A stretch of DNA of 64,000 nt, from the NCBI GenBank assembly GCA_030674185.1, contig JAPXFY010000022.1, positions 46,418,398-46,482,397 on the forward strand, read 5' to 3'. Positions 30,370 to 40,796 of this stretch are shown here, piece after piece. Below the pieces are notes generated by a model. That model did not search any database. It saw only the letters and a list, made by a program, of their open reading frames with translations, and was not told the origin of the DNA. Source of the stretch: Monoplex corrugatus (lineage: Eukaryota; Mollusca; Gastropoda; Littorinimorpha; Ranellidae). The position numbers and the translations under genes are program-made. The first letter of the stretch is position 1, and each line of letters opens with the position of its first letter.

Positions 30370-30620
30370 GTGTGTGAGGGAGTCAAAGGGTTAAGTTTTT
30401 GTTTTGCTAGCATGGTTGACAATGCAGGATACTAGTGGACAAGGTGCGGGAGTCAAAGGGTTAAGTATTCTGAAGTCTGCCACACAAGTGATGTAACACA
30501 AGCAGGGATATGTGTGTGTGTGCGTTTCTTTATGGTAACACAAGCGGGGATATGTGTGTGTGTGCGTTTCTTTATGGTAACACAAGCAGGGATATGTGTG
30601 TGTGTGCGTTTCTTTATGGA
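30370..30620. repeat. MITE half-arms and a three-copy ~43-base tandem repeat
   Basis: 30370-30465 is the right-hand arm of the palindromic family (GGGAGTCAAAGGGTTAAG, GCTAGCATGGTTGACAATGC, then GGAGTCAAAGGGTTAAG). 30489-30620 repeats ACACAAGCAGGGATATGTG, TGTGTGTGCGTTTCTTTATG three times. Confidence 0.75.
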
Positions 30621-30867
30621 CTCTTCGGTGACTGAGCTATACAACTACAGACAAACGTCATAATGATGACATACAAAACAGGAAATGTGAATTAAATCTG
30701 AAGTCCACCAGCAAGATAACTATAAGCGCTGTGTATGGTCACTGATTTTTGTTAGTTGTAGCCACCACAATGGACTTCTGCTCTAATGAACACATTTCTG
30801 TCTCCCTTGAATTTTGATGTAGGTGGACTCAACTCTGTCTTTATTTAACCCTTTGACTGTTGTTATT

Positions 30868-31392
30868 GTTTAAAGCCCAGCCGACTGCACAGAGCCATAT
30901 CAGGGCTATGATCGCTTCAAAACATGCAAAACTTTAACAGGGAAAAAACAAAAAGAAAATTAAGTACACATATCAATGCATTCATGCACATAATCTAAGG
31001 ACATGCCCCTGACGTTGACCATTCTGTCCAATTGATCGTACAGGGGATTTCAAAAACACCTGAATACAAATTTAAGCATACCTAAGGACACCAAAACGTA
31101 TATAAAACCTGGCATAAATTACCTAAAATTGCTTTCGCATATCTCAGCTAGAGCCAAAATTGCATTTAATACATGCACCCAATTATCAATCATAAGAAAA
31201 AGTATGTAAAACTTTATCGAACACATACAGGTGAATGGACCAGCAAGGCGGATAATAATAGGAAGAAATGACAGAAAGCAAAGGAGGAAGAAAGAAACAG
31301 AGAGACAGAAAAGAGGAAATTTCAAGCACAGAATTTCCAGAAGGTGGAGATACTACTTATATTGAAAAAGCCCCCAGTAGCCCCAAGGGGAA
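30868..31392 (-). repeat. Interspersed repeat family A, copy 4
   Basis: A full-length minus copy from GTTTAAAGCCCAGCCGACTG to GAAAAAGCCCCCAGTAGCCC. The neighbouring sequence CTGTCTCCCTTGAATTTTGA, TGTAGGTGGACTCAACTC occurs on both sides (30800-30840 and 31738-31778), so the surrounding region was duplicated. Confidence 0.78.
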
Positions 31393-32076
31393 ACTGATGT
31401 TTGTTAGTTGTAGCCACAATGGACCTGCTACAATATATAAGATTTTATTTAGCCCAGAACATCATAATGGGAAATTGTTTTGGCATTCGCATTAAAATAC
31501 ATACAGGAACAAGAACGCATAAACAAATGTACACACATGCTCTTACTCTCTCTCACTCTCTCTTTCACCCCTCTCTCACCCTCTCCCTCCCCTCATCTCT
31601 CTCCCCTCCCTCTTTGTCGAACACGATCAAAGATTATGACTAATTTTAAAAATGCACGGTTAAAAAAGCACATCATAAGAGTCAGATGCCTTGGTTAGGA
31701 CTTTTAACAATGGACAAAAAGGGCAATGTACACATTTCTGTCTCCCTTGAATTTTGATGTAGGTGGACTCAACTCTTGTCTTAAACAATCACGCACACAC
31801 ACACCATCCAGCACAAATTCAAGATAAGGGAGAGACATACACTTTATTAACAAGATATCGTCAACATTCACGTCTATCATCCATCACAAACTGAAGACAC
31901 TACATGTGATACAGTCACTCAGAAACTTTTGCATAAACAACTTCCATGTACACACTGTAATACTTATGTATGGAGACACAGAATCTCTCACGCAGAGAGA
32001 AACGCCTTCAACACTGTACAAGAAATCATAAGCAAGATTGTGTTTTTTGCTGTCGGCCAGCTGTGCGCTGTTGTAA

Positions 32077-32316
32077 TTAACCCTTTGACTCCCGCACCCT
32101 GTCCACCAGCATCCTGCATTGTCAACCATGCTAGCAAAGCAAAAATTTAACCCTTTGACTCCTCATTCTATCCTGGCTTCCTGCAGGGAGCTGATGGACA
32201 GGATGAGAGTCAAAGGGTTAATGTTTTGCAGCTGGTGGATAGGGTGCGGGAGTCAAAAGGTTAACCCAAACTCCCTAACTCGGTGGATAGGGTGCGGGAG
32301 TCAAAAGGTTAACCCC
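32077..32316. mobile_element. Cluster of TTAA palindromic MITE arms
   Basis: Begins TTAACCCTTTGACTCCCGCA at 32077 and contains an inner TTAACCCTTTGACTCC...GAGTCAAAGGGTTAA palindrome (32147-32221). Two tandem right ends follow (GGTGCGGGAGTCAAAAGGTT at 32240 and 32290). The tandem right ends differ from the regular nested form seen at 35913, 38608 and 40345. Confidence 0.7.
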
Positions 32317-32329
32317 TAACTCAATCAAA

Positions 32330-33760
32330 CAATTGTAAATCGCACATCTAATTCATTCTCTCCTAATGCTACTTAGGCCGTGCTTTTCATTTATCTGTTG
32401 TTTTGTCTAGAAATTCACAACTATTTGTTTTGAGCAGGTTCAATGGCAAAAACATTATCCTGACGTGTAATTCTGCAACAGTTCTTACAAACAAAGTGCT
32501 CTATGTCTCGGCAGAGGTTATATAAAAAAAAGAGAAAGCAGATATGACTATTAGAAAACAAACAACAATAAATAAATAAATGAATGACTTGAGTAAAACA
32601 TAATAAATAAGTAAATAATAATAAAAAGCTTCCAACAGAGACCATAGAAAAAGATTATTACTTTAAATGCTGCCCCCCCCCCCCCCCCCAAAAAAAACAA
32701 AACAAAAAAAACATTCTCTCCAATGTCTAACTTGATAATGATAAATACAGAAAAAAAAAACAACATAAAAACAAAAAGACAAACTTTACATTTACTGTCT
32801 GTCTGTCTGCTCATAAGGGCACTAAAAGCATATAGATAACTCCATGTCCATACGTAAGGTAAAGGTTGTTCCATAACCTTCAAGTCACGCAGGGGATGAG
32901 GTGATAGAAATGTCACTATTTTCAGGTCAGATATTTTGAGGACAGATCCCACTCCTTTCCCTCTCAGTTGTATCTTCTCCAACCCCGAAAAGGGCCAGGT
33001 ACCCACCCACAGCTGGGTTGACTGGATGCTGCTTGTTCAAAGTTTGCAACCCCTGGTCAAAGTCATGCAAACTGGAATGCTAGAAGCTCAGCCTCTAAGC
33101 CAACCAGACCATGAGTGATAGACAACCTTGCAAAAAAGAAATGTTATACCAAGAAAGTTGGGCGGCAGGGGAGGGGAAGAGGCAAGTAGCTTATACGTAC
33201 TGCATACTACGCATCACTTACAACCAACACAGAATAACTGCATATCTGCAGAACAAAACGAGATGGATTAAAATGTTCTTACTATGACAGCCAGACAAAT
33301 AACAAGCAACTGAAAAACTAAAATACTAAAATAAAATTATAAACAAAGAGAAAAACCCACTGCCCTCACAAGATGAACATGACACAAACACACAATGCAA
33401 TATACACAGCAGTATGTTTCAACCCCTAGGTCCTTTACAGGCAAAACGAAACAACAACAAAAAGTTGCAAGACCTTTTCACCACTGATCTTCCAAATAGG
33501 CAAATGATGATTGACAGATACATGATCCTTTTACCACTGATTTTCCAGCCAGACTGCACTGCTGTGCATGGGACTGAAAATTCTGACATGTCAAGTGTAG
33601 TTACCCTGCGTGACCCAGTCCCAAAGGCAAGCAGAACACGATGTCACAGGGTGACTACACTTGACCTCTCATGACTATGAACCTCGCCATCAATTTGGTT
33701 CATACCTCATGCTGAGAAAAACGATACGGAAAATGACAACATCAGTTTTCTGATGGTGTG
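32330..33760. other. Non-coding, AT-rich stretch
   Basis: No coding similarity found on either strand. It includes a C-run at 32673-32690 and a fragment like the CAGTTT-SINE body near 32850-32900 (GGTTGTTCCATAACCTTCAA). Nothing else is recognised. Confidence 0.5.
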
Positions 33761-33778
33761 TTGACTAAGTTAATCACA

Positions 33779-34198
33779 AGAACCAGAAAAAACACGAAAG
33801 AAGAATAAGAATGCGTATTTAATACAATACAAGACAGGCCCAAATTTTCGGCCAACTAGCCTTTGTCAAGCATAAGATTACAAACAAACAAACACCAGAT
33901 ACAAAAAGTTGGGAGAAAAAGACTGAAACTTTCCTGCTGCTGGGTCCAGTGTGAGAAAAGGAATTCCTGATTCCTTTTCTCACACTGGACCCAGCAGCAG
34001 GGAAGTTTCAGTCTTTTTCTCCCAACTTTTTGTATCTGGTGTTTGTTTGTTTGTAATCTTACGCTTGAACAAAGGCCAGTTGGCCGAAAATTTGCGCCTG
34101 TCTTGTCTTGTTGTATCAAATACGCATTCTTATTCTTCTTTCGTGTTTTTTCTGGTTCCTGTTTGCTTGAACGCAGGCAGTCACACTTGTTTTGGATC
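33779..34198. mobile_element. Arms-only Penelope-related inverted element with 12-bp target duplication
   Basis: A minus arm (about 33779-33960) and a plus arm (about 33968-34198) form a near-perfect palindrome around AGAAAAGGAATTCCTGATTC at 33954-33973. The arms are those that flank the Penelope-like element at 27312-29506. The 12 bases AAGTTAATCACA occur at 33767-33778 and again at 34199-34210, fixing the element as a single insertion. There is no coding sequence. Confidence 0.85.
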
Positions 34199-34214
34199 AA
34201 GTTAATCACAATTG

Positions 34215-34779
34215 TGAACCACTATGGTCGACTCCAACATGCTTCATCTTGATGAATATCATCTTTTCTGGTTGGTTGGCTTGCCAGCCAAAGACCTATG
34301 GATCAAAAATATGTTGCTTTGTATACCATACTGTTATCCTTCAGTGCCTTCATCTGCTCAGTATTACAATATCATTCTTTGTTTCATTCATGACATTCAA
34401 ACCTGACTACACACAACACAGAGGAACAGTGGCAGCCTGCCGTAGATCCAAGTCCTCAATGACAATGAACCTACCGGTATATTGACAGCACGAGAAATGT
34501 TTCATGACCTAAATCTGTATCTGGTTGTGGATGCCTTGAACGTAAACTAGAAAACTTATCATGCGCTTAATGCATCTTCCAAAGCAGCCCATAAACATGA
34601 TGATTATTACAAAAATAATGATTAATAATACTTATGACAATCAGACAATGACTGATTTCTCATCACCATGACTGCTAATCTGTGAGGTGCAAATGATTTT
34701 CTGCCCTGCTGATTAATGATCTGATCTTGAAACTGTCATGCAAATGATTTCACTCACAATGACCTTTGACATTAACTGT
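34215..34779. other. Unassigned intergenic sequence
   Basis: No gene or repeat family recognised. Confidence 0.45.
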
Positions 34780-34995
34780 CATGATGGTTTACGATTTATC
34801 TGTAAAAGCTGTCATACAAATGATAACTGTCGTTGACCTCTGACATTTACTGTCACTGATGGTTTACGATTTTATCTGTAAAAGCTGTCATACAAATGAT
34901 AACTGTCGTTGACCTCTGACATTTACTGTCACTGATGGTTTACGATTTTATCTGTAAAAGCTGTCATACAAATGATAATTGTCACTGACCTTTGA
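34780..34995. repeat. Tandem repeat, ~74-base unit, about three copies
   Basis: Each unit has GATGGTTTACGATTTTATCT, GTAAAAGCTGTCATACAAAT and GACCTCTGACATTTACTGTC. Two of the copies are nearly identical. Confidence 0.9.
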
Positions 34996-35912
34996 CAACT
35001 GACAAATGACTTCTTACCACTCCTACAATTGATTCACATGCTCAGTTACTAGCTAATATAAAGGTTGTGCTCATAAATTCTACAGCAGTCAAAGATACCA
35101 TGCTTGTGGCAGTTCTCAGCAGCAAGTCAGTCACTGATCCTGTATTCCAGGTCTGTGCATATCCATATGTGTACAAAAATCACAGTGCTTTTTACTGTAT
35201 CAATGCTGGACATGGTCGGCGATACTGAAGTACATTATCAATGCCTATAGCAGCAGTTTACAAGCCACAGAAATCTGTTCAGCAACATATCGGAGGCAAG
35301 AAAACTCATTCTCAGAACACATTTTTAAGGGAGGAAAATAAATCGTGTCTTGATTCAAAACATTCAGGAAAAAATCTGACAGAAAACAAACGGACAAAGG
35401 GACCAGTAACAAAATGATGAAACAGAAAACGAACATAAACACAACAGCAACAAAACAAAAAAAAAAAAACACCCATCTTCTTTCTTTCCTTATCCTGAGG
35501 ACTTTCAAAGTAGGCTACTGGTATACAGTAACAGAGGAAAGTGTGCATGGGCAAGCATGCAGCTTCTCTTTCTGGATATCCAGTTTTTGTACTGGGGGGG
35601 GGGGGGGGGGGACTGTGGTTGACAGATAAGACAAATCCATGAAACAAACAAGCAACCTCCCCCCTCAAAATAAATTTAAAAAAAAAAAAATGGGAGAAGG
35701 AAGTTCAAAGCACAATTCTTGAAACTGTGAGATAAAATACATTTCAAAAGACTTGATCCACTGAAAATGATTACAGCCCCAAATCATGCGAGAGAGAACT
35801 TCAGGGTCCTCTCCTAATTGGTGTCTTGTTCACATCTGATCTTATAATGTACATTTCACACCATAACAGGTTCTACATAGTCCAACTAGTCCATATCACA
35901 AATCTGCTTTAA
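34996..35912. other. Unassigned intergenic sequence with poly-G run
   Basis: AT-rich with no coding signal. It has a G-run of about 18 at 35597-35613 and an A-run near 35458. Confidence 0.45.
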
Positions 35913-36101
35913 TTAACCCTTTGACTCCCGCACCCTGTCCATCAGCATCTTGCATAGTCAACCATGCTCGTAAAGCAAAAACTTGACCAATGACTCCCTC
36001 ACCCTATCTACCAACTTCCTGCAGGACGCTGGACAGGGTGCGGGAGTCAAAGGGTCAAGTTTCTGCAGTTGGTGGATAGGGTGTGGGAGTCAAAGGGTTA
36101 A
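35913..36101. mobile_element. Nested TTAA palindromic MITE (outer plus inner)
   Basis: The outer left arm runs TTAACCCTTTGACTCCCGCA...AACCATGCTCGTAAAGCAAA, then an inner decayed copy (ACTTGACC..GACTCCCTCACCC..GGGAGTCAAAGGGTCAAGT), then a shortened right arm ending GGGAGTCAAAGGGTTAA. Its size, about 189 bases, equals that of the copies at 38608 and 40345. Confidence 0.75.
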
Positions 36102-36242
36102 CTGTGACAAGGTGAATAAATGTAAATAATGTGAATTTTCTAGTTCCAACTGACCCCTTAAAGTTAAGTTTTTGCTTTGCTGCCATGGCTGACATTACAT
36201 GTAACCAAGATTATTCTAGTGGTAGGCTGATAAAATCATCAT

Positions 36243-36725
36243 CATCAAGTGCCTTGCCGCATGGCGTTGGCGATCATGACCTTCCATCTGTTTCTATCCC
36301 TTGTTGCCTCAAGCACCTCTTCCACCCTCTTTGTCTTCAGCCACTCTGCAAGTCCATCCAGTATCTTCTCCCTGGGCCTACCTGGTGCTCTCTTTCCCTC
36401 CAGCTTTCCTGTTGTGACCAGATGCTCCAATTTCCCTTTCCTCATAAAATGGCCTATAAATGTTCCCTGTCTTTTCCTAATCTTCCTTATGACTGTTGCA
36501 GTCTGTGTCTGGTAAGTGTTTTTGCTGACAGTAAAGAATTCCTAAATTTTTTATTGATCAAGATGTAGTCAATCTGATTTTTGTTATTATCTCCTGGACT
36601 CATCCAAGTCCATTTTCTTCTATTAGGCTGCTCAAACCAGGTGTTTCCTACTATGAACTCATTCATCTGTGCCCATCCTACAAGTTTCCCTCCCCTTTCA
36701 TTTTGTGTACCAAGGCCAGCTGATA
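36243..36725 (-). pseudogene. Internally deleted RTE-like LINE: endonuclease joined to C-terminus
   Basis: On the minus strand, 36725-36500 encodes the end of an AP-endonuclease domain: GLGTQNERGGKLVGWAQMNE, then FIVGNTWFEQPNRRKWTWMS and NQIDYILINKKFRNSLLSAK. From 36490 to 36245 it passes straight to the LINE C-terminus RKGKLEHLVTTGKLEGKRAP, then GRPREKILDGLAEWLKTKRV and MIANAMRQGT. The whole reverse transcriptase, roughly 2 kb, is missing between them. The 3' end carries the usual ATCATCATC tail. Confidence 0.82.
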
Positions 36726-36737
36726 AAATACCGGTAT

Positions 36738-36916
36738 AAAATATAGACTAGGTAAAACATAGTCTAGGTAGGGCCTCAGGACCTGGCCAGCTCATGGGTT
36801 TATGTGCAGGCTAAAGGCTTGCGCCACGATCACCATTCACATGGCACCTGTGACGTTAGTGCATATGGAATTTGTTCAGAGCGCAGAGACGTCATCTTGA
36901 GAAACTGAAACCTGAA
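36738..36916 (-). mobile_element. SINE-like element with (CAGTTT)n end
   Basis: A minus copy of the family at 10587, ending GACGTCATCTTGAGAAACTG, AAACCTGAAG at the right. It is followed by a right-end fragment of the TTAA MITE (36925-36966). Confidence 0.75.
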
Positions 36917-37139
36917 GCTGACATTGCAGGATGCTGGCAGATTGGGTGAAGGAGTCAAAGGGATAACTATCTATGCACATGAAATTTCAAGCCTTGAAAA
37001 AAGTTAAGGATCAGTTCAGCCTGTTGCACACTGCCTCTTTACACCGCTTAAGCAGAGTCGTGTGTAGCTGCTGCTCAAAGCAAATGTTACTCTGTGATTT
37101 CAGGATCATCGGTGCTACACAGGGCTTCTCTCCCGCTGA

Positions 37140-37315
37140 ATGCAAGTCAGTCCTCTCTCTCTGCACCGAACTGAACTTTCTTTCACAAGTCAGTCCAGTT
37201 CCTCTGCACCGTACTGAATATTCTTTCACAAGTCAGTCCGGTTCCTCTGCACCATATTGAATATTCTTTCACAAGTCAGTCCAGTTCCTCTGCACCAAAC
37301 TGAACATTTTTTCAA
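37140..37315. repeat. Tandem repeat, ~50-base unit, four copies
   Basis: Each unit has TTCTTTCACAAGTCAGTCC and GTTCCTCTGCACC, followed by a variable ACTGAA piece. Confidence 0.9.
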
Positions 37316-37319
37316 GTCT

Positions 37320-38060
37320 TTATTTTCACAACCTTTTCATTTTCAGCATAGTATTTTTTAGTACAACTGTAACTGAAGCAGTATCAGCCGACTCTTGACA
37401 GAAAAAGAAAACAGATGGGTTATTTCATGTAATGATATCAATATCCTGACATCCTAACAGGTTCAAACAATCTGAAATATGTACCTATGCTAACAAACAA
37501 GTGATTTGAGAAAACTGAAACAAAACCAGTCGACAACTTTTATTACAGCAGCCAAAAAGTTTGCATGATTGTAAGTTGCTTTCCTTGACTTGTGTATCTT
37601 GCAAGCTTGGAGAAAAGATTATCTTTTATTTTCATGTAAGTTTATCTTATATCGGACATATAGTTATTCATAACCATCATTACTATCATTATTATTATTT
37701 TGAATCATTATGATTTTTGTATAGTTGAGAAAACAGTTTTCATGTACCCAAATCAAAGTGTGAAAATGCCTCCAGTCACAAACCCGCCATCTGCTATATC
37801 GCTTAAAGACAAGTAGCATTCCTTTTTACCACAGCGCTATTTTAAGCCTGAGATATTGTTTATGCACAGACAAATTTCATACACAGCTTTTACCAATGAA
37901 AAGATTGGTAATAGTGATGAAGACTGTTGTCATGTAGTTCAGAAGAATTAAGGTCTGTCATGTCTGTTGTCAGGGTCATTATCCTTTCAAATTTCTTGGT
38001 GTAGGGAAGAAATAAATACACTTCATACATACACAGTCTCCCAAAGTTTTTGTTATTATT
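37320..38060. other. Unassigned intergenic sequence
   Basis: AT-rich; no frame or repeat family recognised. Confidence 0.45.
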
Positions 38061-38061
38061 T

Positions 38062-38285
38062 TTATTTAAACCCCAGGTGACTGCATACAGCCATATCAAG
38101 GCTATAATCATTTAAATACACACACACAATACTTTAACAGGGAAAAAAAAGGGAAAAGAAAATTAAGTATACACATCAATGCATTCACGCACATAATCTA
38201 AGGAAATGCCCCTGGCGTTGACCACTCCATTCAATTTATCACACAGGGAATTCAAACAACAGACCTGAATACAAATTCAAACATA
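38062..38285 (-). repeat. Interspersed repeat family A, 3' part
   Basis: The tail portion only: TTTAAACCCCAGGTGACTGC, ATGCCCCTGGCGTTGACCAC, ending near ACCTGAATACAAATTCAAAC. Confidence 0.7.
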
Positions 38286-38607
38286 CGATGTTCCTGATAA
38301 AAGTATGTGAAAGTGGAGTGGAAAACACATAGAAAAAAACAACAAGAAGATATTCTGACTTCATAAATGTTACAGTCTCTGCTGAACACACATGATAAAA
38401 TAAATGGCTCTAGATACTACAAAAGTTCAAAGCTCATAATGCAGGTTGTGGTCCTCAAATGCACATCCTGTAGAAAACAGCCTGTACAACATTTTTTTTT
38501 TACTTCTTTCTTGGAACAGGTCACATAATGCACAATATGACAAATGCTATGTGGCAAAAATCTTAATCATAGCAGATAGTATAAACCAGTGTCTAACTGG
38601 TGAGACC

Positions 38608-38799
38608 TTAACCCTCTGACTCCTGCACCCTACCCACCAAATGCAAAAACTTAACCTTTGACTCCCTCACCCTATCCGTCAGCTTCCTGTAGGAATCTGG
38701 TGGATAGAATGAGGAAAGCAAAGGGTTAAGTTTTTGCTTTGCTAGTATGGTTGGCAATGTAGGATGCTGGTGGACACAGTGTGGGAGTCAAAGGGTTAA
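38608..38799. mobile_element. Nested TTAA palindromic MITE (outer plus inner)
   Basis: The outer ends are TTAACCCTCTGACTCC and GGGAGTCAAAGGGTTAA. The inner element is CTTAACCTTTGACTCCCTCA...GCAAAGGGTTAAG, flanked by AAAAAC and GTTTTTG of the outer arms. A left half-element follows at 38830-38865. Confidence 0.8.
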
Positions 38800-38869
38800 G
38801 ATCAGCCAAAACTTGTATTCGAAGTAATTTAACCCTTTCACTCCCTTCACCCAATCCACCCTGTTGACC

Positions 38870-39740
38870 AAACTTGATCATGATGTCATAAATCAACTGA
38901 CTTAAACTTTGGTTGAAACTTTACCATAAAGACACAAAAAAATGGCTGATATGAACTTCCGGCCACTAAGATTTCAGAAAGCTAGTATAACTCATCCACA
39001 TACATAACATTTGTGACTGTTCTTTAGCAAGACCCATGACTCAAGCCTGGTAAAGATGCACATATACAAAAACAGCTAAAAAATCCTTGCTGACATATTT
39101 GTTCACACATGCATGCATGTACACTCGGGCTCAAACACAATTGATGTAATCCACACACACATACGCGCAAGCGCATACACAGACTGACAACGATCGGAAT
39201 CTATACTCTGCAATAAGCAACACAAAGAGAAAGATTTCACTCTGTCCACAGATGAATGTCCTAGTAAGGTCTTATCAATTATACATGTAGCTGTACCTGA
39301 CATAGATTTTTCAACTGTTTATACACGTTTCTGTCACACACTAATATGATGGAATACTTATCTTTATACAAAGTCATAACTTTTACTATGAATATGACAG
39401 AATACTTATCTTTACACAAAGTCACTAACTTTTGTTTATGCATGAATCCTCAACACAATCAAATCAAAAGATACAAGTCTTTATGACAAAATAAATAAAT
39501 TCAACCTTACAATCACACTTCATCCTTCAACAAGTAACCCATTAATGTGAAAAAATGAACAAGCAAGGCCTTCTTTGTACATTCAAAGAAAATTCACACT
39601 AACAAGCAAGAAGCAATCAGTAAATTTAAAGACAACTCATGCAAACAAGCATGACCCAATTTCTACATTTAAAGAAAGTTAATGCACAATGTCCAAAACT
39701 GTTAAGAATGTCTTCATGATTTATTTTTTTGTTCTTTTCC
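38870..39740. other. Unassigned intergenic sequence
   Basis: No coding signal; nothing repeated beyond a short duplicated phrase (GAATACTTATCTTTA at 39352 and 39401). A left MITE half lies at 39741-39800. Confidence 0.45.
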
Positions 39741-39947
39741 GTTTAACCCTTCACACTCTCACCCTATCAACCCTTTCCAGTAGGAAGCTGGTGGGTTGGA
39801 TTAAATAGGTGCATTGATTTTGTCTTTCTCCGTAACCACTGAATTTTCAACGAATTCTTTCTCCGTGACCACTGAATTTTCATCGAATATGGGTTGCTCT
39901 CTGTAGGGAAAACGTGTCGCCATACTACAACACCATCCTTTTTTTTT

Positions 39948-40195
39948 TTTTTCCTTTCTTTTTCTCCCACTGGACGAAGCAGCAGGGAAGTTTTAGTCTT
40001 TTTCTCCTAATTTTTGTATTTGGTGTCTATTCATTTGTGATCTTATGTTTACGCTTGACAAAGGCCAGTTGGCCAAAAATTCACACCTGTCTTGTTTGGT
40101 TGTATCAAATACGCGTTCTGATTCTATTTTTATGTTTTTTCTGGTTCCTGCTTGCTTGAACGCGGGCAGTCGCACTTGTTTGGGATTTTTGTTTT
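39948..40195 (+). mobile_element. Solo Penelope-related arm
   Basis: A single plus-oriented arm of the family at 33968-34198: GCAGCAGGGAAGTTTTAGTC, then CTTGACAAAGGCCAGTTGGC, then GGCAGTCGCACTTGTTTGGG. No opposing arm is present nearby. Confidence 0.75.
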
Positions 40196-40344
40196 TTTGT
40201 TTAACTTGTATGCGTGTCTTCTTGTCAACCCATGGTAGCAGATTTGTCTACAGAACTTTGCCAGGAACAACTCCTTTCTTGCCGTGGGATGTTTCATGAA
40301 AGTTAAGGACGTGCTGCACACAGGTCCCGAGTTCATCACTCATC

Positions 40345-40540
40345 TTAACCCTTTGAATCCTGCACCCTGTCCACCAACTGTAAAAACTTAACCCTTTGAT
40401 TCCCTCACCCTATCCACCAGCTTCCTGCAGGAAGCTGGTGGACAGGGTGAGGGAATCAAAGGGTTAAGTTTTTGCTTTGCTAGCATGGTTGACAATGCAG
40501 GAAGCTGGTGGACAGGGTGCGGGGAGTCAAAGGGTTGAAG
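40345..40540. mobile_element. Nested TTAA palindromic MITE, clearest copy
   Basis: The inner element, 40388-40467, is an 80-base near-perfect palindrome (TTAACCCTTTGATTCCCTCA ... TGAGGGAATCAAAGGGTTAA, centre CTTCCTGCAGGAAG). It sits at the TTAA centre of an outer palindrome whose arms read TTAACCCTTTGAATCCTGCA...AAAAAC on the left and GTTTTTGCTTTGCTAGCATG...GGGAGTCAAAGGGTT on the right. The final outer TTAA has mutated to TTGA. Confidence 0.85.
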
Positions 40541-40796
40541 ACCAGCCCCCACACCACTATTCAGGGTGCCGTGTGGCAGGGAGTTGGAGGGAGAAAAGGG
40601 GAATTATCCCTGTCTGACAGGGAACAAAACCCAGGTTCCTCACATCCAAACTGGGTCATATCCAACAGGTCACAGCGTCCCACTCCATGGTCCAGGGCAA
40701 GGGTGATAAAAGGTTTTATGTTTTGTTGTATGATTTACTGGTCCGTACATTGTCACACGTGTCACTGCAGACTGATTGTCATGGTTGAGCATACGT

